NCBI GenBank assembly: GCA_943324725.2
Contig: CALPMR020000149.1
Coordinates: 1-7,499 of the forward strand
Length of the DNA stretch: 7,499 nt
Source: Bordetella parapertussis
Lineage (GTDB): Bacteria > Cyanobacteriota > Cyanobacteriia > PCC-6307 > Cyanobiaceae
Reading direction: 5' to 3'
Shown here piece after piece: positions 1 to 6,926 of this stretch. A program made the translations under genes and the position numbers. The notes under the pieces were generated by a model, which saw only the letters and a program-made list of their open reading frames with translations, had not been told where the DNA came from and did not search any database. Numbering within the stretch: the first letter of the stretch is position 1; each line of letters opens with the position of its first letter.

Positions 1-245
1 CGATGATCCTCGCCGTCAAAAAACTCGTCCATACGCAGGAACGAGCGAATCATGTCCGGCTCCTCGAGGCGCCACCAGTATTGAATACCGTTGCAGCCTT
101 CTTCCACCGGCACCAGAGCAAGAGAGAGTCGCTCGATCGGCAGCATGGCGGTGCGCAGTTGCTGGATGGCTCTCACCAGAAAATCTGAAGGAATCGCCAT
201 CGGCGCCGATTCGTCCGTGCCGATGACCGCCCACTCAAGCGACAC
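1..245 (-). CDS. Partial gene, N-terminus only; possible sensor domain of a cyclase-type protein
   Basis: An open minus-strand frame enters from the left edge. It is closed upstream by TAG at 315-317. Read from ATG at 200 it begins MAIPSDFLVRAIQQL and continues through LPIERLSLALVPVEEG and QYWWRLEEP to the window edge, with codon use like a real gene. The start is uncertain: ATG at 200 has no clear ribosome site; GTG at 245 (used here) adds 15 coding-like residues but has AAAAGG directly against it; TTG at 254 would give MKRVSLEWAV. The pattern of an N-terminal helix, then LPIERLSLAL, then YWWR recalls the N-terminal sensor region of some bacterial adenylate/guanylate-cyclase-domain proteins. 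That is recall by eye, and no catalytic domain lies inside the window. It is divergent from the remnants and the GGDEF-EAL gene to its right. Confidence 0.5.
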   Translation of the reverse strand, partial: MSLEWAVIGTDESAPMAIPSDFLVRAIQQLRTAMLPIERLSLALVPVEEGCNGIQYWWRLEEPDMIRSFLRMDEFFDGEDH

Positions 246-391
246 CCTTTTCAACGCAACTCTGAGGGGATCCAAACGGGGCAGAGGCGCTGCGGAGCGG
301 AAATGAACCCCAATCTAAGCCCATGAGGCTGTTTCCCCAACAGGAACGTGCGGCAGCGATGCAAGCACCTTGATTGCCGGCACAGGTGTGA

Positions 392-416
392 TGGATTTGT
401 TTAGGGGGCAAATCCA
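392..416. promoter_or_regulatory. Perfect 8-bp inverted repeat, possible operator or leader hairpin
   Basis: TGGATTTG (392-399) and CAAATCCA (409-416) are exact reverse complements separated by nine bases that include a run of five G. The element lies about 150 bases upstream of the possible starts of the left-edge minus-strand gene, so it could be an operator or a hairpin in that gene's leader. There is no adjacent T-run, so a terminator is less likely. Function is inferred from symmetry alone. Confidence 0.3.
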
Positions 417-593
417 GTAGACTCAGGTTGGCAAGGATGTTAGTTTTCAATTTCAAGTGAATCAATTATGGCCCTCACTTGATCCTTATGGGAGGGAGTC
501 TGAATGGCTCCAGAGCTAATGCTATGGTATGGCGCCAGACTATTAAACCAGGCACGTCGCTAGCTTGCCTGAACAGGCTGACCTAAGATCTGC

Positions 594-823
594 GTGAGCA
601 CCTATGGTTCAACCCCTGAAGTTCTTGATGCCGATCTGAAGTCGCCTGTCATCTCAGGCTATGCCTGGGCAACTCGCTCCTGGTTCGCGCCAGTCTGAGA
701 TCATCAGCTTCCACAGCTGCTGAACTCTGCTCTCTGGCATGAGAATTCAGCAACGCTGCAGCCAGTACCAGTGCCCCTGGCCACGCCGAGGCTAACGATC
801 AGTCCGCCATTATTTTGCTGTGG
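594..823 (+). pseudogene. Possible decayed N-terminus of a CP43/IsiA/Pcb-like chlorophyll-binding protein
   Basis: A 34-codon frame from GTG 594 to TGA 698 starts VSTYGSTPEV and contains ISGYAW. IsiA/Pcb antenna proteins commonly begin M-x-TYG and carry a WWAGN motif a short way in. After GYAW, a shift of frame gives GNS, then another frame gives QSEIISFH, comparable to QSG..I..H in the first helix of the family. In the GNS frame, DQSAIILL near 800-823 resembles the family's DQGLILL. The GNS-to-DQ distance is 43 codons, against about 45 in the IsiA-like sequence I recall. Stops and frame changes break the reading. These matches were made by eye from memory over short motifs, so chance similarity is a real alternative. 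The 34-residue frame could instead be an independent small gene, but its ribosome site is weak. Confidence 0.25.
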
Positions 824-1380
824 GATTGATCCATTAAAGTGGATCTAGATGATAATGCTGATCAGTTTCTTCTTCCCGATGAAGAGTTTATGCCTTGTCG
901 CCATATCGATTGACAATTGGCTGGATTGGCCGAAGTCTTCTCGGCTGTATTTCCTTCTTGAGTTGGCTGTCTTCTCAACTGTGTCAGTGCCAGTAGCTCG
1001 CTGAATCGTCGGGTTGAGAAGGGCTCTGTCCCGTGGGTATCGGCTTTGCAAGGCTGTGCTCTGGGGTGGGATGAATCGCCTGGCTGCTCGCAGTCAGCGG
1101 CTTGTCTGGAGCCTCGCCTGCAACAGGCAGGGTCACATGCAAACCAGGTTGACTGGGTCGCTGGCGATCATTAAGTGTCACGATTGTATTGGCGGGCGAA
1201 ATGGGTGAAAACCGCGCATTTGCGCTCTATTGGCTGCAAGGATAATCGGGAGTTTTCTCATGTACTCCTGACTTTCTGTGCAGAGATTGGCCAGTAGAGG
1301 CTTGCTGATAGTGATTTGTCAATAGAAATTAGAACAGGGGATTTTGTGCTTGGAGGAGTTTTCTTTCCGTCCAGGTTTGG

Positions 1381-1450
1381 CCTGCAGCTGGAGTTGCTGG
1401 GAGGGAGGCCTTCCAGGTGATTCAAGCGGATGAAGCTACCTGCAGCTGGA
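1381..1450. repeat. 12-bp direct repeat pair CCTGCAGCTGGA
   Basis: CCTGCAGCTGGA occurs at 1381-1392 and again exactly at 1439-1450, 58 bases apart start to start. The unit contains the overlapping palindromes CTGCAG and CAGCTG. The second copy sits at the end of the coding-like minus-strand segment (stop at 1436-1438). It may be a duplication scar or chance. Confidence 0.3.
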
Positions 1451-1711
1451 TCGTTCCATTTCAATACAGCCGCAGCCGCGGCTGATCAAGGAGATCTCTG
1501 TTCTGTTGAGGCCCCCCAGCTCGGCAAACATCAACGTCAGCTCGGCCTTGTGGCGCTCGGGTTCCGAACGGCGAGAAGGGTCAGGCACGAAGCCTGCTGG
1601 CAGGATTGCCCGTTGGCAAGCTTCGATGTGGGGATTGGAGGTGCGGAGCCAAAAAATCAGTAAGAATCGCCAAGACAGTGCGTATGAGTTGATATCAGAG
1701 CCCAGTGATCT
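1436..1711 (-). pseudogene. Unidentified coding-like segment, no start codon, probably a gene remnant
   Basis: Between a TAG at 1712-1714 and a TAG at 1436-1438 one minus-strand frame stays open for 91 codons. Its central part reads RTSNPHIEACQRAILPAG, then FVPDPSRRSEPERHKAEL and TLMFAELGGLN. Third codon positions there are strongly G/C, as in the real genes of this window, while the flanks (LLIFWL on one side, SRGCGC on the other) look less protein-like. No ATG, GTG or TTG start precedes the coding-like part; the first internal GTG and ATG lie well inside it. I do not recognise the family. The simplest reading is the C-terminal half of a lost gene, cut at both ends. A chance open frame is possible. 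Confidence 0.3.
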
Positions 1712-1739
1712 CTAAACAAACTGATACCAGAAGCCAGTG
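1690..1739. repeat. Imperfect 18-bp direct repeat upstream of the GGDEF-EAL gene
   Basis: TGATATCAGAGCCCAGTG (1690-1707) and TGATACCAGAAGCCAGTG (1722-1739) agree at 15 of 18 positions and start 32 bases apart, three helical turns. They lie 130-180 bases before the GGDEF-EAL start codon. Same-face tandem sites could bind a regulator, but no known consensus is matched. Confidence 0.25.
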
Positions 1740-1870
1740 CTATCCAGGTCATCCGAAGGTGAAACCGGATTCAGGTTGATCGCTACTGATCCCTCCCAGT
1801 CCATTGGCAGCTCACCTCAAGCCTCTGCGGCTAGGATATTTGCCGTGATGAGTTCGGTCACAGGGATCCG

Positions 1871-3673
1871 ATGACCACTGCCCCCAGACATGCCGATGGG
1901 GCAGGTTCAATCACTGCTATCCGTTCGTCCAACCAAAGTCTGGCTCTGATCAGCGCAGTGCTGACTGCTCTCAATGATCAGACGGTTGAGTCCAGTGCCG
2001 CGGCGATCGGACACCTCACCGAGGCACTTGATGCTGATCTGGGTGTCTTGCTGAATGGCGGCAGGGTGGAGGTGATCGTCGGTCTGAAGGCGATCGCCCC
2101 AGAGGTTCTCACCCAGGCTGCCCTCAGTCAGCCCGGAACGCTGCGCGTGGACAACGAGCTGGTGCTGCAGGCCTGCTGGCAGCCTCTCAGGGCAGGTCCG
2201 ATCCTGCTGCTCGGCCGCAGGCAGGATCCCTTCAATCCCGAGGAACAGCAGCTGCTGCAAACCATCGCTCACGCTTTTGAGCTCTACTCCCAAACCAGCC
2301 AATTCTTGCTCGAGGAGCGGCAGGCCAGGCATGAAGCCATCGAGGAAGCGCGCCGGGACACCCTCACTGGCTTGCCGAATCGGGCTCGGGCCATGGAGCA
2401 GTTGCGGTATCAACTTGTCGATGCGGGTGGTGGTTCAGGAGGCGGGCCAAAGGCGGTGCTGTTCATCGATCTCGACAACTTCAAGCAGATCAACGATGCC
2501 CATGGTCATGCAGTCGGTGACTATTTTCTGATTACGGTCAGCAAGATTTTGTTGAGTTTGGTTGGCGTCAATGATCTGGTGGCTCGATTGGCTGGTGACG
2601 AATTCATCATCATCACCGAAGAGTCCCACGATGGTGTGGCACGAAGGCTGGCCGACAGCATCATTGCGGAGATCTCCAAGCCGATGACAATCGGCTCCAT
2701 TGTTCTCAGCCATTCGGCTTCGATCGGCATCGCCATTGCCGAAGCGATGGATCGGGCAGAAACGCTGATTGAAAATGCCGATCTGGCCATGTATCAATCC
2801 AAGCAGCTTGGTCGTGGCCGCTCCACCAACTTTGACCATCAATTGCGCACCACGGCGAAAACCAAGGCCCATCTGGAAGAAGCCCTCAAGCAGGCTGTGA
2901 TCAATGGCCAGATTCGATGTCACCTGCAAACCATCGTCAGCCTGCCTGATCAGCAGATCATCGGTTTTGAGGCCCTGGCCCGCTGGCATGACCCCAAGCG
3001 TGGATTGATCTCACCGGCGGATTTCATCCCAATTGCCGAAGCCAGCAGCTTGATCACCGAGATTGATGCTCTGATCATTCATCAGGCTTGCCAGACCTTG
3101 GCGGATTGGCAGGCCCTGGGCCTGGCAGAAGGTCTGCATGTCTCTGCCAATCTTTCTGCCAGAAGCCTGAACGATCAACGGATTGCTAACCAGATCGAAG
3201 CCTCCCTGGCCAGCACTGGCATACGCAGTGATCGGCTCTATATCGAGATTACGGAAACGATGCTGGTCGAAAATTTGGATACCGCCGCTCGTACTCTGGA
3301 GAAACTCAGATGCCTTGGCATTCGCCTGGCCATCGACGATTTTGGCACCGGCTACTCCTCTCTGCGTTATCTGAAACAACTGCCCGTGGGTTTCCTGAAG
3401 ATTGATCAATCGTTTATTTCGGGACTGGGTGATAATCAACAAGATGACGTGATCGTGTCGGCCGTTATCCGTATGGCGATGGCTCTTGGTCTGCAGGTGA
3501 TTGCTGAAGGGGTCGAAACTGAAGATCAGTCGCGACTACTGAGTGAACTCGGATGCCACTTCGCCCAGGGTTATTTCTTCGGTCGCCCCAGTGATCCGGC
3601 CAGCATGCACAAGCTGCTCACCGATCAGAGGGTCACTAGGGTTGAAACCGCAGCCCAGCCATCACCGGTCTGA
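1871..3673 (+). CDS. Hybrid GGDEF-EAL protein, c-di-GMP turnover, likely phosphodiesterase
   Basis: A soluble 600-residue protein acting on the second messenger c-di-GMP. Residues about 20-140 form a degenerate GAF-like sensor, followed by a charged helical linker (about 144-162) into DTLTGLPNR at 163-171, the usual opening of a GGDEF domain. The GGDEF domain keeps the metal and substrate segment FIDLDNFKQIND (198-209) and has AGDEF at 241-245, a variant found in active cyclases. The product-inhibition site RxxD is lost: the Arg position is Gly232, while Asp235 remains. The EAL domain (about 335-585) is complete: EAL 367-369, Asn427, Glu459, DDFGTGYSS from Asp489, Lys510, Glu546 and Gln566. 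Phosphodiesterase activity is therefore expected, with the GGDEF half either a cyclase or a GTP-binding regulator. There is no transmembrane segment or signal peptide. ATG 1871 follows AGGGA at 1862-1866. It stands alone and converges on the Fe-S/cNMP gene. A HIP1 palindrome lies at 2090-2097. Confidence 0.95.
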   Translation: MTTAPRHADGAGSITAIRSSNQSLALISAVLTALNDQTVESSAAAIGHLTEALDADLGVLLNGGRVEVIVGLKAIAPEVLTQAALSQPGTLRVDNELVLQACWQPLRAGPILLLGRRQDPFNPEEQQLLQTIAHAFELYSQTSQFLLEERQARHEAIEEARRDTLTGLPNRARAMEQLRYQLVDAGGGSGGGPKAVLFIDLDNFKQINDAHGHAVGDYFLITVSKILLSLVGVNDLVARLAGDEFIIITEESHDGVARRLADSIIAEISKPMTIGSIVLSHSASIGIAIAEAMDRAETLIENADLAMYQSKQLGRGRSTNFDHQLRTTAKTKAHLEEALKQAVINGQIRCHLQTIVSLPDQQIIGFEALARWHDPKRGLISPADFIPIAEASSLITEIDALIIHQACQTLADWQALGLAEGLHVSANLSARSLNDQRIANQIEASLASTGIRSDRLYIEITETMLVENLDTAARTLEKLRCLGIRLAIDDFGTGYSSLRYLKQLPVGFLKIDQSFISGLGDNQQDDVIVSAVIRMAMALGLQVIAEGVETEDQSRLLSELGCHFAQGYFFGRPSDPASMHKLLTDQRVTRVETAAQPSPV

Positions 3674-3688
3674 GGCTCCCGCTCACCC

Positions 3689-3711
3689 TCTCAGGCCATC
3701 AGCGCCTGAGA
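3689..3711 (+). terminator. Candidate terminator hairpin after the GGDEF-EAL gene
   Basis: TCTCAGGC (3689-3696) and GCCTGAGA (3704-3711) form a perfect 8-bp stem with a 7-base loop, beginning 15 bases after the stop codon. The following bases are ATCAGGATCTTCTT, only weakly T-rich, so it is not a textbook intrinsic terminator. It overlaps the last codons of the minus-strand LysM-like remnant, so it may partly reflect old coding sequence. Confidence 0.4.
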
Positions 3712-4004
3712 ATCAGGATCTTCTTGCCCGGGAGGCACAGTTGCGGATCCTTGATCACCTCGTGGTCGACCGCGAGGATCTCACTGGCTTGCGCCCTCCA
3801 CCCCAGCTCCCGATCGACGATCCCTAGGTCCTGCTCCGCCAGTACCTGGAGGTCGCTGGCCGGGCTCCAGGCCTCGACAGTGGCCTGCTGCTCGGCCGGC
3901 TGTGACTGGCTGCGGAACTGGGCTGGGCGAGTGTCTACTGTTTCAACAGAGTTGGCAGAGCCGTTTCCCGCTCTGGCCGGTTGGGGGGCTTGCCCGGGAG
4001 TTGG
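3699..4004 (-). pseudogene. C-terminal remnant of a LysM-like protein, no start codon
   Basis: A minus-strand frame of 101 codons runs from just after a TGA at 4005-4007 to TGA at 3699-3701. Its first half is rich in Pro, Gln, Ser and Ala (PTPGQAPQPARAG onward), like the flexible linkers before LysM domains. It ends SEILAVDHEVIKDPQ followed by LCLPGKKILILRR. The pattern of NP/D-x-I-KDP, then L-x-x-PG-x-K-x-x-I, is the second half of a LysM peptidoglycan-binding repeat. The opening YTVxxGDTL half is not visible. There is no ATG or TTG in the open stretch and the only GTG lies near the C-terminus. The frame continues above the TGA at 4005-4007, but that part does not look protein-like. I read this as the tail of a lost cell-envelope protein. 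It lies downstream of the Fe-S/cNMP gene on the same strand. Confidence 0.45.
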
Positions 4005-4146
4005 TCATGGCTGCTGAGGGTGGGGGTCAGGGATCTCGAGTTGGGGCAGGCCAGCCAGGCCTCGTGGAAGCGACAGGCCGTCGTGATCCCGCCGCGTGGT
4101 GAGGCTCAATGAAGCTAGAGAAGTAACAGAGATGAGTATAGATGAG

Positions 4147-6894
4147 TTATTCAAGTGGTTGCATGGCAAAATCGCCCACAAGCCTCGCTGCAATTGCAAC
4201 AAAGCTCGCAATCTCTTTCTCATTATCATCGATGCGAAGTGCCAACTGTCGTAGCAGGCTGCGGCTGAATTCCGGCGATGTTTGCAGCAGGCTTTCGAAC
4301 CGCTCCGTTGTAAATACGAGCAATTGAACCGGTTCCTCTTCGGCTCTGACCTCCGCCCTGCGATGGTGGTCTGCGAAGTAAGCCACGTCACCTATCGAAT
4401 CACCTGGATGCAGCCTGGCCACTTCAATGGGCTGACCATTGGGCGCGGAACCGCTTAAGACCTGGCATTGGCCTTCCAGCAGAATCGCGACCAGATCAGC
4501 GGGATCCCCGACCTCAAACAGTGGAGCCCAGGGCTCCAGTTGCAGCAGCTGGCCCCATCGCACCATGCTGAACAGTGCAGCTGGAGATAGTCCTGCCGCA
4601 AGAGGAACCTTCAGCAATCGCCTCAGCAGATCAGGTTCCTCGCAGCTCTCGTCGAAATTGGCGAGTCCCAGGTTGGACAGGTTCGTTGCACCAGCTCGTG
4701 GTTGACGCAGCAGCGCCTCAGCCCTCTGTGGCGCGCGCTTGCCCTGCACCCAAAGGACCCAGCGTGCCGTATCAGGATCGGGATCATTCCAGAGGGAATC
4801 GATCACATCTGCTGGATCAGGTAGATCACTAAGCATATTTAAATTGCCGGGATTGAAGGCTGGTCCAATAGCTTGTTCACGACGATGTAGCTCGCCCAGT
4901 ACTGTGGTGGGAAAGTGATGGAGCAGTTGCTCAAATTGCAGGCGCACAGGTTCTTGGGGCGAGATTGCAACGAGACCAGGCTGGAGGGCAATGTAAATAC
5001 TGCTAATCCGGCGATCCATCACAGGCAGCAAGGGATTGAGCAGTGGCTCAAGCTTCGCCGCGTCAGCCAGGCTCAACCTCGCCGCGATTTGCTGGCTGAG
5101 CAATCCAACATCTCTTGCTAAATTTTGAACGGCAAAATCGGATGTAGGTCCAAATTTGGCGAGAAGCTCCTGCCAGCTGACGTCATCGAGACTGAACTGG
5201 CGACGGATCTTTTCCAAGCTTTCATGTTGGTTCGGATTACTCAAGATATCCTGGGGGTTACTGCTGCCTTGTAGTAGATCGAGAAGGGTTTGTGAGGCGG
5301 CCTGCTGACGCAAGCTGCGGCTGTCCAACTGAGGTTGATCGAGATCCAGGATGCGGGGATCACTGATGGCCAGCTCTCGGATAGCTGCGTAATGATCCTC
5401 CCCTACAAGAGCCAAAGACTGTCGCAGCTCCTCAAGTTGCACCAAGGACTCTGCGCGCTCCAGACGTCCCGAACTGAACAGGTCCTGTAGGACCGAGCGA
5501 TAGATTTGTCGTTTGGTCTCGCCTACTTGGGCTGGCAGCACCTTGGCCAGGGTGTAGATCTCCTGAGGCGATAGATCACTCAGCCTCCGCCCTTCAAGAT
5601 GCTGGTCCAACTGGGGCAGGATTTTGGCGAGCTGCTTGCGCAGACTGTTGCTGGTGCTTTCGCGGGTATAGGTACTGCGATCCCGGAACCAGCCTCGATA
5701 CAGCCACATGCCGCTGGCACCAAGCACCAGCGAGCGGATCAACTGACCAGTAACGCCACCGAAAGCACCCATGGAGGGGTCGGCAAACCAGAAAAACCCG
5801 TTGACTGCAGTAAAGCTGGCCAGCAAGCGTGTGCGGTGGCGGGCACAATCCCTTGCCAGATCCCCTGGCAGCGCCTTGCTGAGCTGACGCAACATCACCC
5901 GGTCGATGGTAGTGAACGTCGCCACTGAGAGGAACCCTCCCAGCACCAGCAGGGCTGGTAATGAGAACAAGCGAGGTAAGCTGATGCCAAAACTATCGGG
6001 TAATGGCGATAAAATTAGCGAGATAGCTCTGCTATCGTAGGCCCACATGCCACTACGTAGATAGTCAACCGCGCCACGAGATTCGTTCTGGACAAGCAAG
6101 AAGAAGCCGACAGCCAGACCAGGATAGGAATACCAGGCCCATTGCAAACCTGGTTTGTTGGATAAGTTTTGCCAGTAGGCTCGCTCCGAATCAATATCGA
6201 TGCAGGGCGATTGGCAAGCCACGCAGGCGCTCGATTCCTTGCCGCTTGGGCTGGCGCTGCGACACATCGATTGGGTCAGTGGGGAGCCAGTCTGCAGTTG
6301 GGCGGATGTGCCGAGCAGGCTGCGGGGACCTGTGACCAGGGTCTGCACCGGGGCCATTGGACAAAAGTATTGACACCAGGCCTTGCCGGCGTAGGCCCAT
6401 CCCACCACCAAAGCCGCGATCAAAGTGACAATCAGGAACAACCCCAGAGCCAGGGGGTTGCTGTTGACCACCAACAATCGCAGGCTCAGCCCAGTGATGA
6501 ACAGTCCCCATTGCAACTGGACATGGTGCCGGGCCAGCCATGAGTTGGCTTCGACCTTGACCACATCTCGTCGCCCTCCCTTCCCCAGCACCGTGCGCTG
6601 CAGGCCGAGGGCGCGGAAAACCTGAGAGACGAAGGCCAGTGGGCAAATCCGGCGCCACAGCTCATGGCTGAATAACACCAGCATCAGCACACCGAGAGGC
6701 ACCACGAGGGCCCAAAAAATTTGATTGCCTTCGTGGTGATGGCATTGGCGCAGACCGCCGCAGTGATCGATATCGAAGGGCCAGGGATCCCAGCCCGGTA
6801 CGAGCATTGTGAGAATCAAGCCAGACCAGCCGGCCAGCAGGGCCCATCGGGTCAGATGGGCATGACGTTCGGACCAGGTGCCGATGGACAGCAT
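4147..6894 (-). CDS. Membrane 4Fe-4S polyferredoxin-like protein with C-terminal cNMP-binding domain
   Basis: From ATG 6894 this is a 915-residue protein. About eight hydrophobic segments (near 15-32, 60-79, 125-143, 148-167, 252-269, 306-328, 356-372, 381-398) make a membrane part. It carries NapH/NosR-type motifs: an ICP at Cys84, CxxxCP at Cys174/Cys178, and C-x12-C-x2-C-x3-C at 211, 224, 227 and 231, able to hold a 4Fe-4S cluster. Residues about 400-755 are soluble, helical and of no family I recognise. A CRP-type cyclic-nucleotide-binding domain follows (about 760-885) with no DNA-binding helix-turn-helix, so it is not a transcription factor. Its phosphate-binding cassette (830-851) aligns without gaps to the usual pattern, but has Asp836 for Glu and Arg846 for Ser. 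The likely role is membrane electron transfer gated by a nucleotide or by the domain as a protein switch. The frame is open to TTG 7059, but the extra 55 residues look non-coding and overlap the region next to the dead transposase, so 6894 is preferred. Its ribosome site is weak. Confidence 0.88.
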   Translation of the reverse strand: MLSIGTWSERHAHLTRWALLAGWSGLILTMLVPGWDPWPFDIDHCGGLRQCHHHEGNQIFWALVVPLGVLMLVLFSHELWRRICPLAFVSQVFRALGLQRTVLGKGGRRDVVKVEANSWLARHHVQLQWGLFITGLSLRLLVVNSNPLALGLFLIVTLIAALVVGWAYAGKAWCQYFCPMAPVQTLVTGPRSLLGTSAQLQTGSPLTQSMCRSASPSGKESSACVACQSPCIDIDSERAYWQNLSNKPGLQWAWYSYPGLAVGFFLLVQNESRGAVDYLRSGMWAYDSRAISLILSPLPDSFGISLPRLFSLPALLVLGGFLSVATFTTIDRVMLRQLSKALPGDLARDCARHRTRLLASFTAVNGFFWFADPSMGAFGGVTGQLIRSLVLGASGMWLYRGWFRDRSTYTRESTSNSLRKQLAKILPQLDQHLEGRRLSDLSPQEIYTLAKVLPAQVGETKRQIYRSVLQDLFSSGRLERAESLVQLEELRQSLALVGEDHYAAIRELAISDPRILDLDQPQLDSRSLRQQAASQTLLDLLQGSSNPQDILSNPNQHESLEKIRRQFSLDDVSWQELLAKFGPTSDFAVQNLARDVGLLSQQIAARLSLADAAKLEPLLNPLLPVMDRRISSIYIALQPGLVAISPQEPVRLQFEQLLHHFPTTVLGELHRREQAIGPAFNPGNLNMLSDLPDPADVIDSLWNDPDPDTARWVLWVQGKRAPQRAEALLRQPRAGATNLSNLGLANFDESCEEPDLLRRLLKVPLAAGLSPAALFSMVRWGQLLQLEPWAPLFEVGDPADLVAILLEGQCQVLSGSAPNGQPIEVARLHPGDSIGDVAYFADHHRRAEVRAEEEPVQLLVFTTERFESLLQTSPEFSRSLLRQLALRIDDNEKEIASFVAIAARLVGDFAMQPLE

Positions 6895-6926
6895 CAAGCA
6901 AGCCCGCAGGCCAGACGGAGTGCTCT

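Larger units (their letters stand above)
315..1870. other. Long stretch without an intact gene, holding decayed pieces and repeats
   Basis: About 1.55 kb lies between the left-edge gene and the GGDEF-EAL gene with no convincing intact gene. Frames here are short and mostly lack a ribosome site. What can be picked out is a possible broken chlorophyll-binding-protein remnant (594-823), an unidentified coding-like minus-strand segment (1439-1711), a perfect inverted repeat (392-416), a small palindrome GCGCATTTGCGC (1214-1225) and two direct-repeat pairs (1381/1439 and 1690/1722). I see nothing definable between about 850 and 1210, nor between 1226 and 1380. The promoter of the downstream gene must lie near the right end, but no strong -35/-10 pair stands out. 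TTGGCA at 1804 and TAGGAT at 1832 are 22 bases apart, which is too wide. Confidence 0.6.

Noticed and set aside
810..850. Reading HYFAVGLIH as the second chlorophyll-binding helix of a CP43-like protein
   Set aside because: It uses the same bases as the DQSAIILL match in another frame, so both cannot hold; DQSAIILL has the better spacing.
849..1004. 51-codon plus-strand frame starting MIMLISFFFP, hydrophobic
   Set aside because: Only a weak GTGGA precedes the ATG, residue order shows no clear membrane-protein layout, and codon bias is unlike the real genes. Likely chance.
1214..1225. Palindrome GCGCATTTGCGC as a terminator or RNA hairpin
   Set aside because: Short stem with too tight a loop, no T-run, and no gene ending nearby on either strand.
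1907..2413. 168-codon minus-strand frame, and similar ones at 2435-2989 and 3011-3442
   Set aside because: All lie antisense within the GGDEF-EAL gene, whose domains and catalytic motifs are unambiguous; the antisense products have no recognisable features.
4005..4391. 128-codon minus-strand frame starting MTWLTSQTTI
   Set aside because: Its first part is a shadow of the C-terminal end of the Fe-S/cNMP gene and its last part is non-protein-like sequence above the LysM-like remnant.
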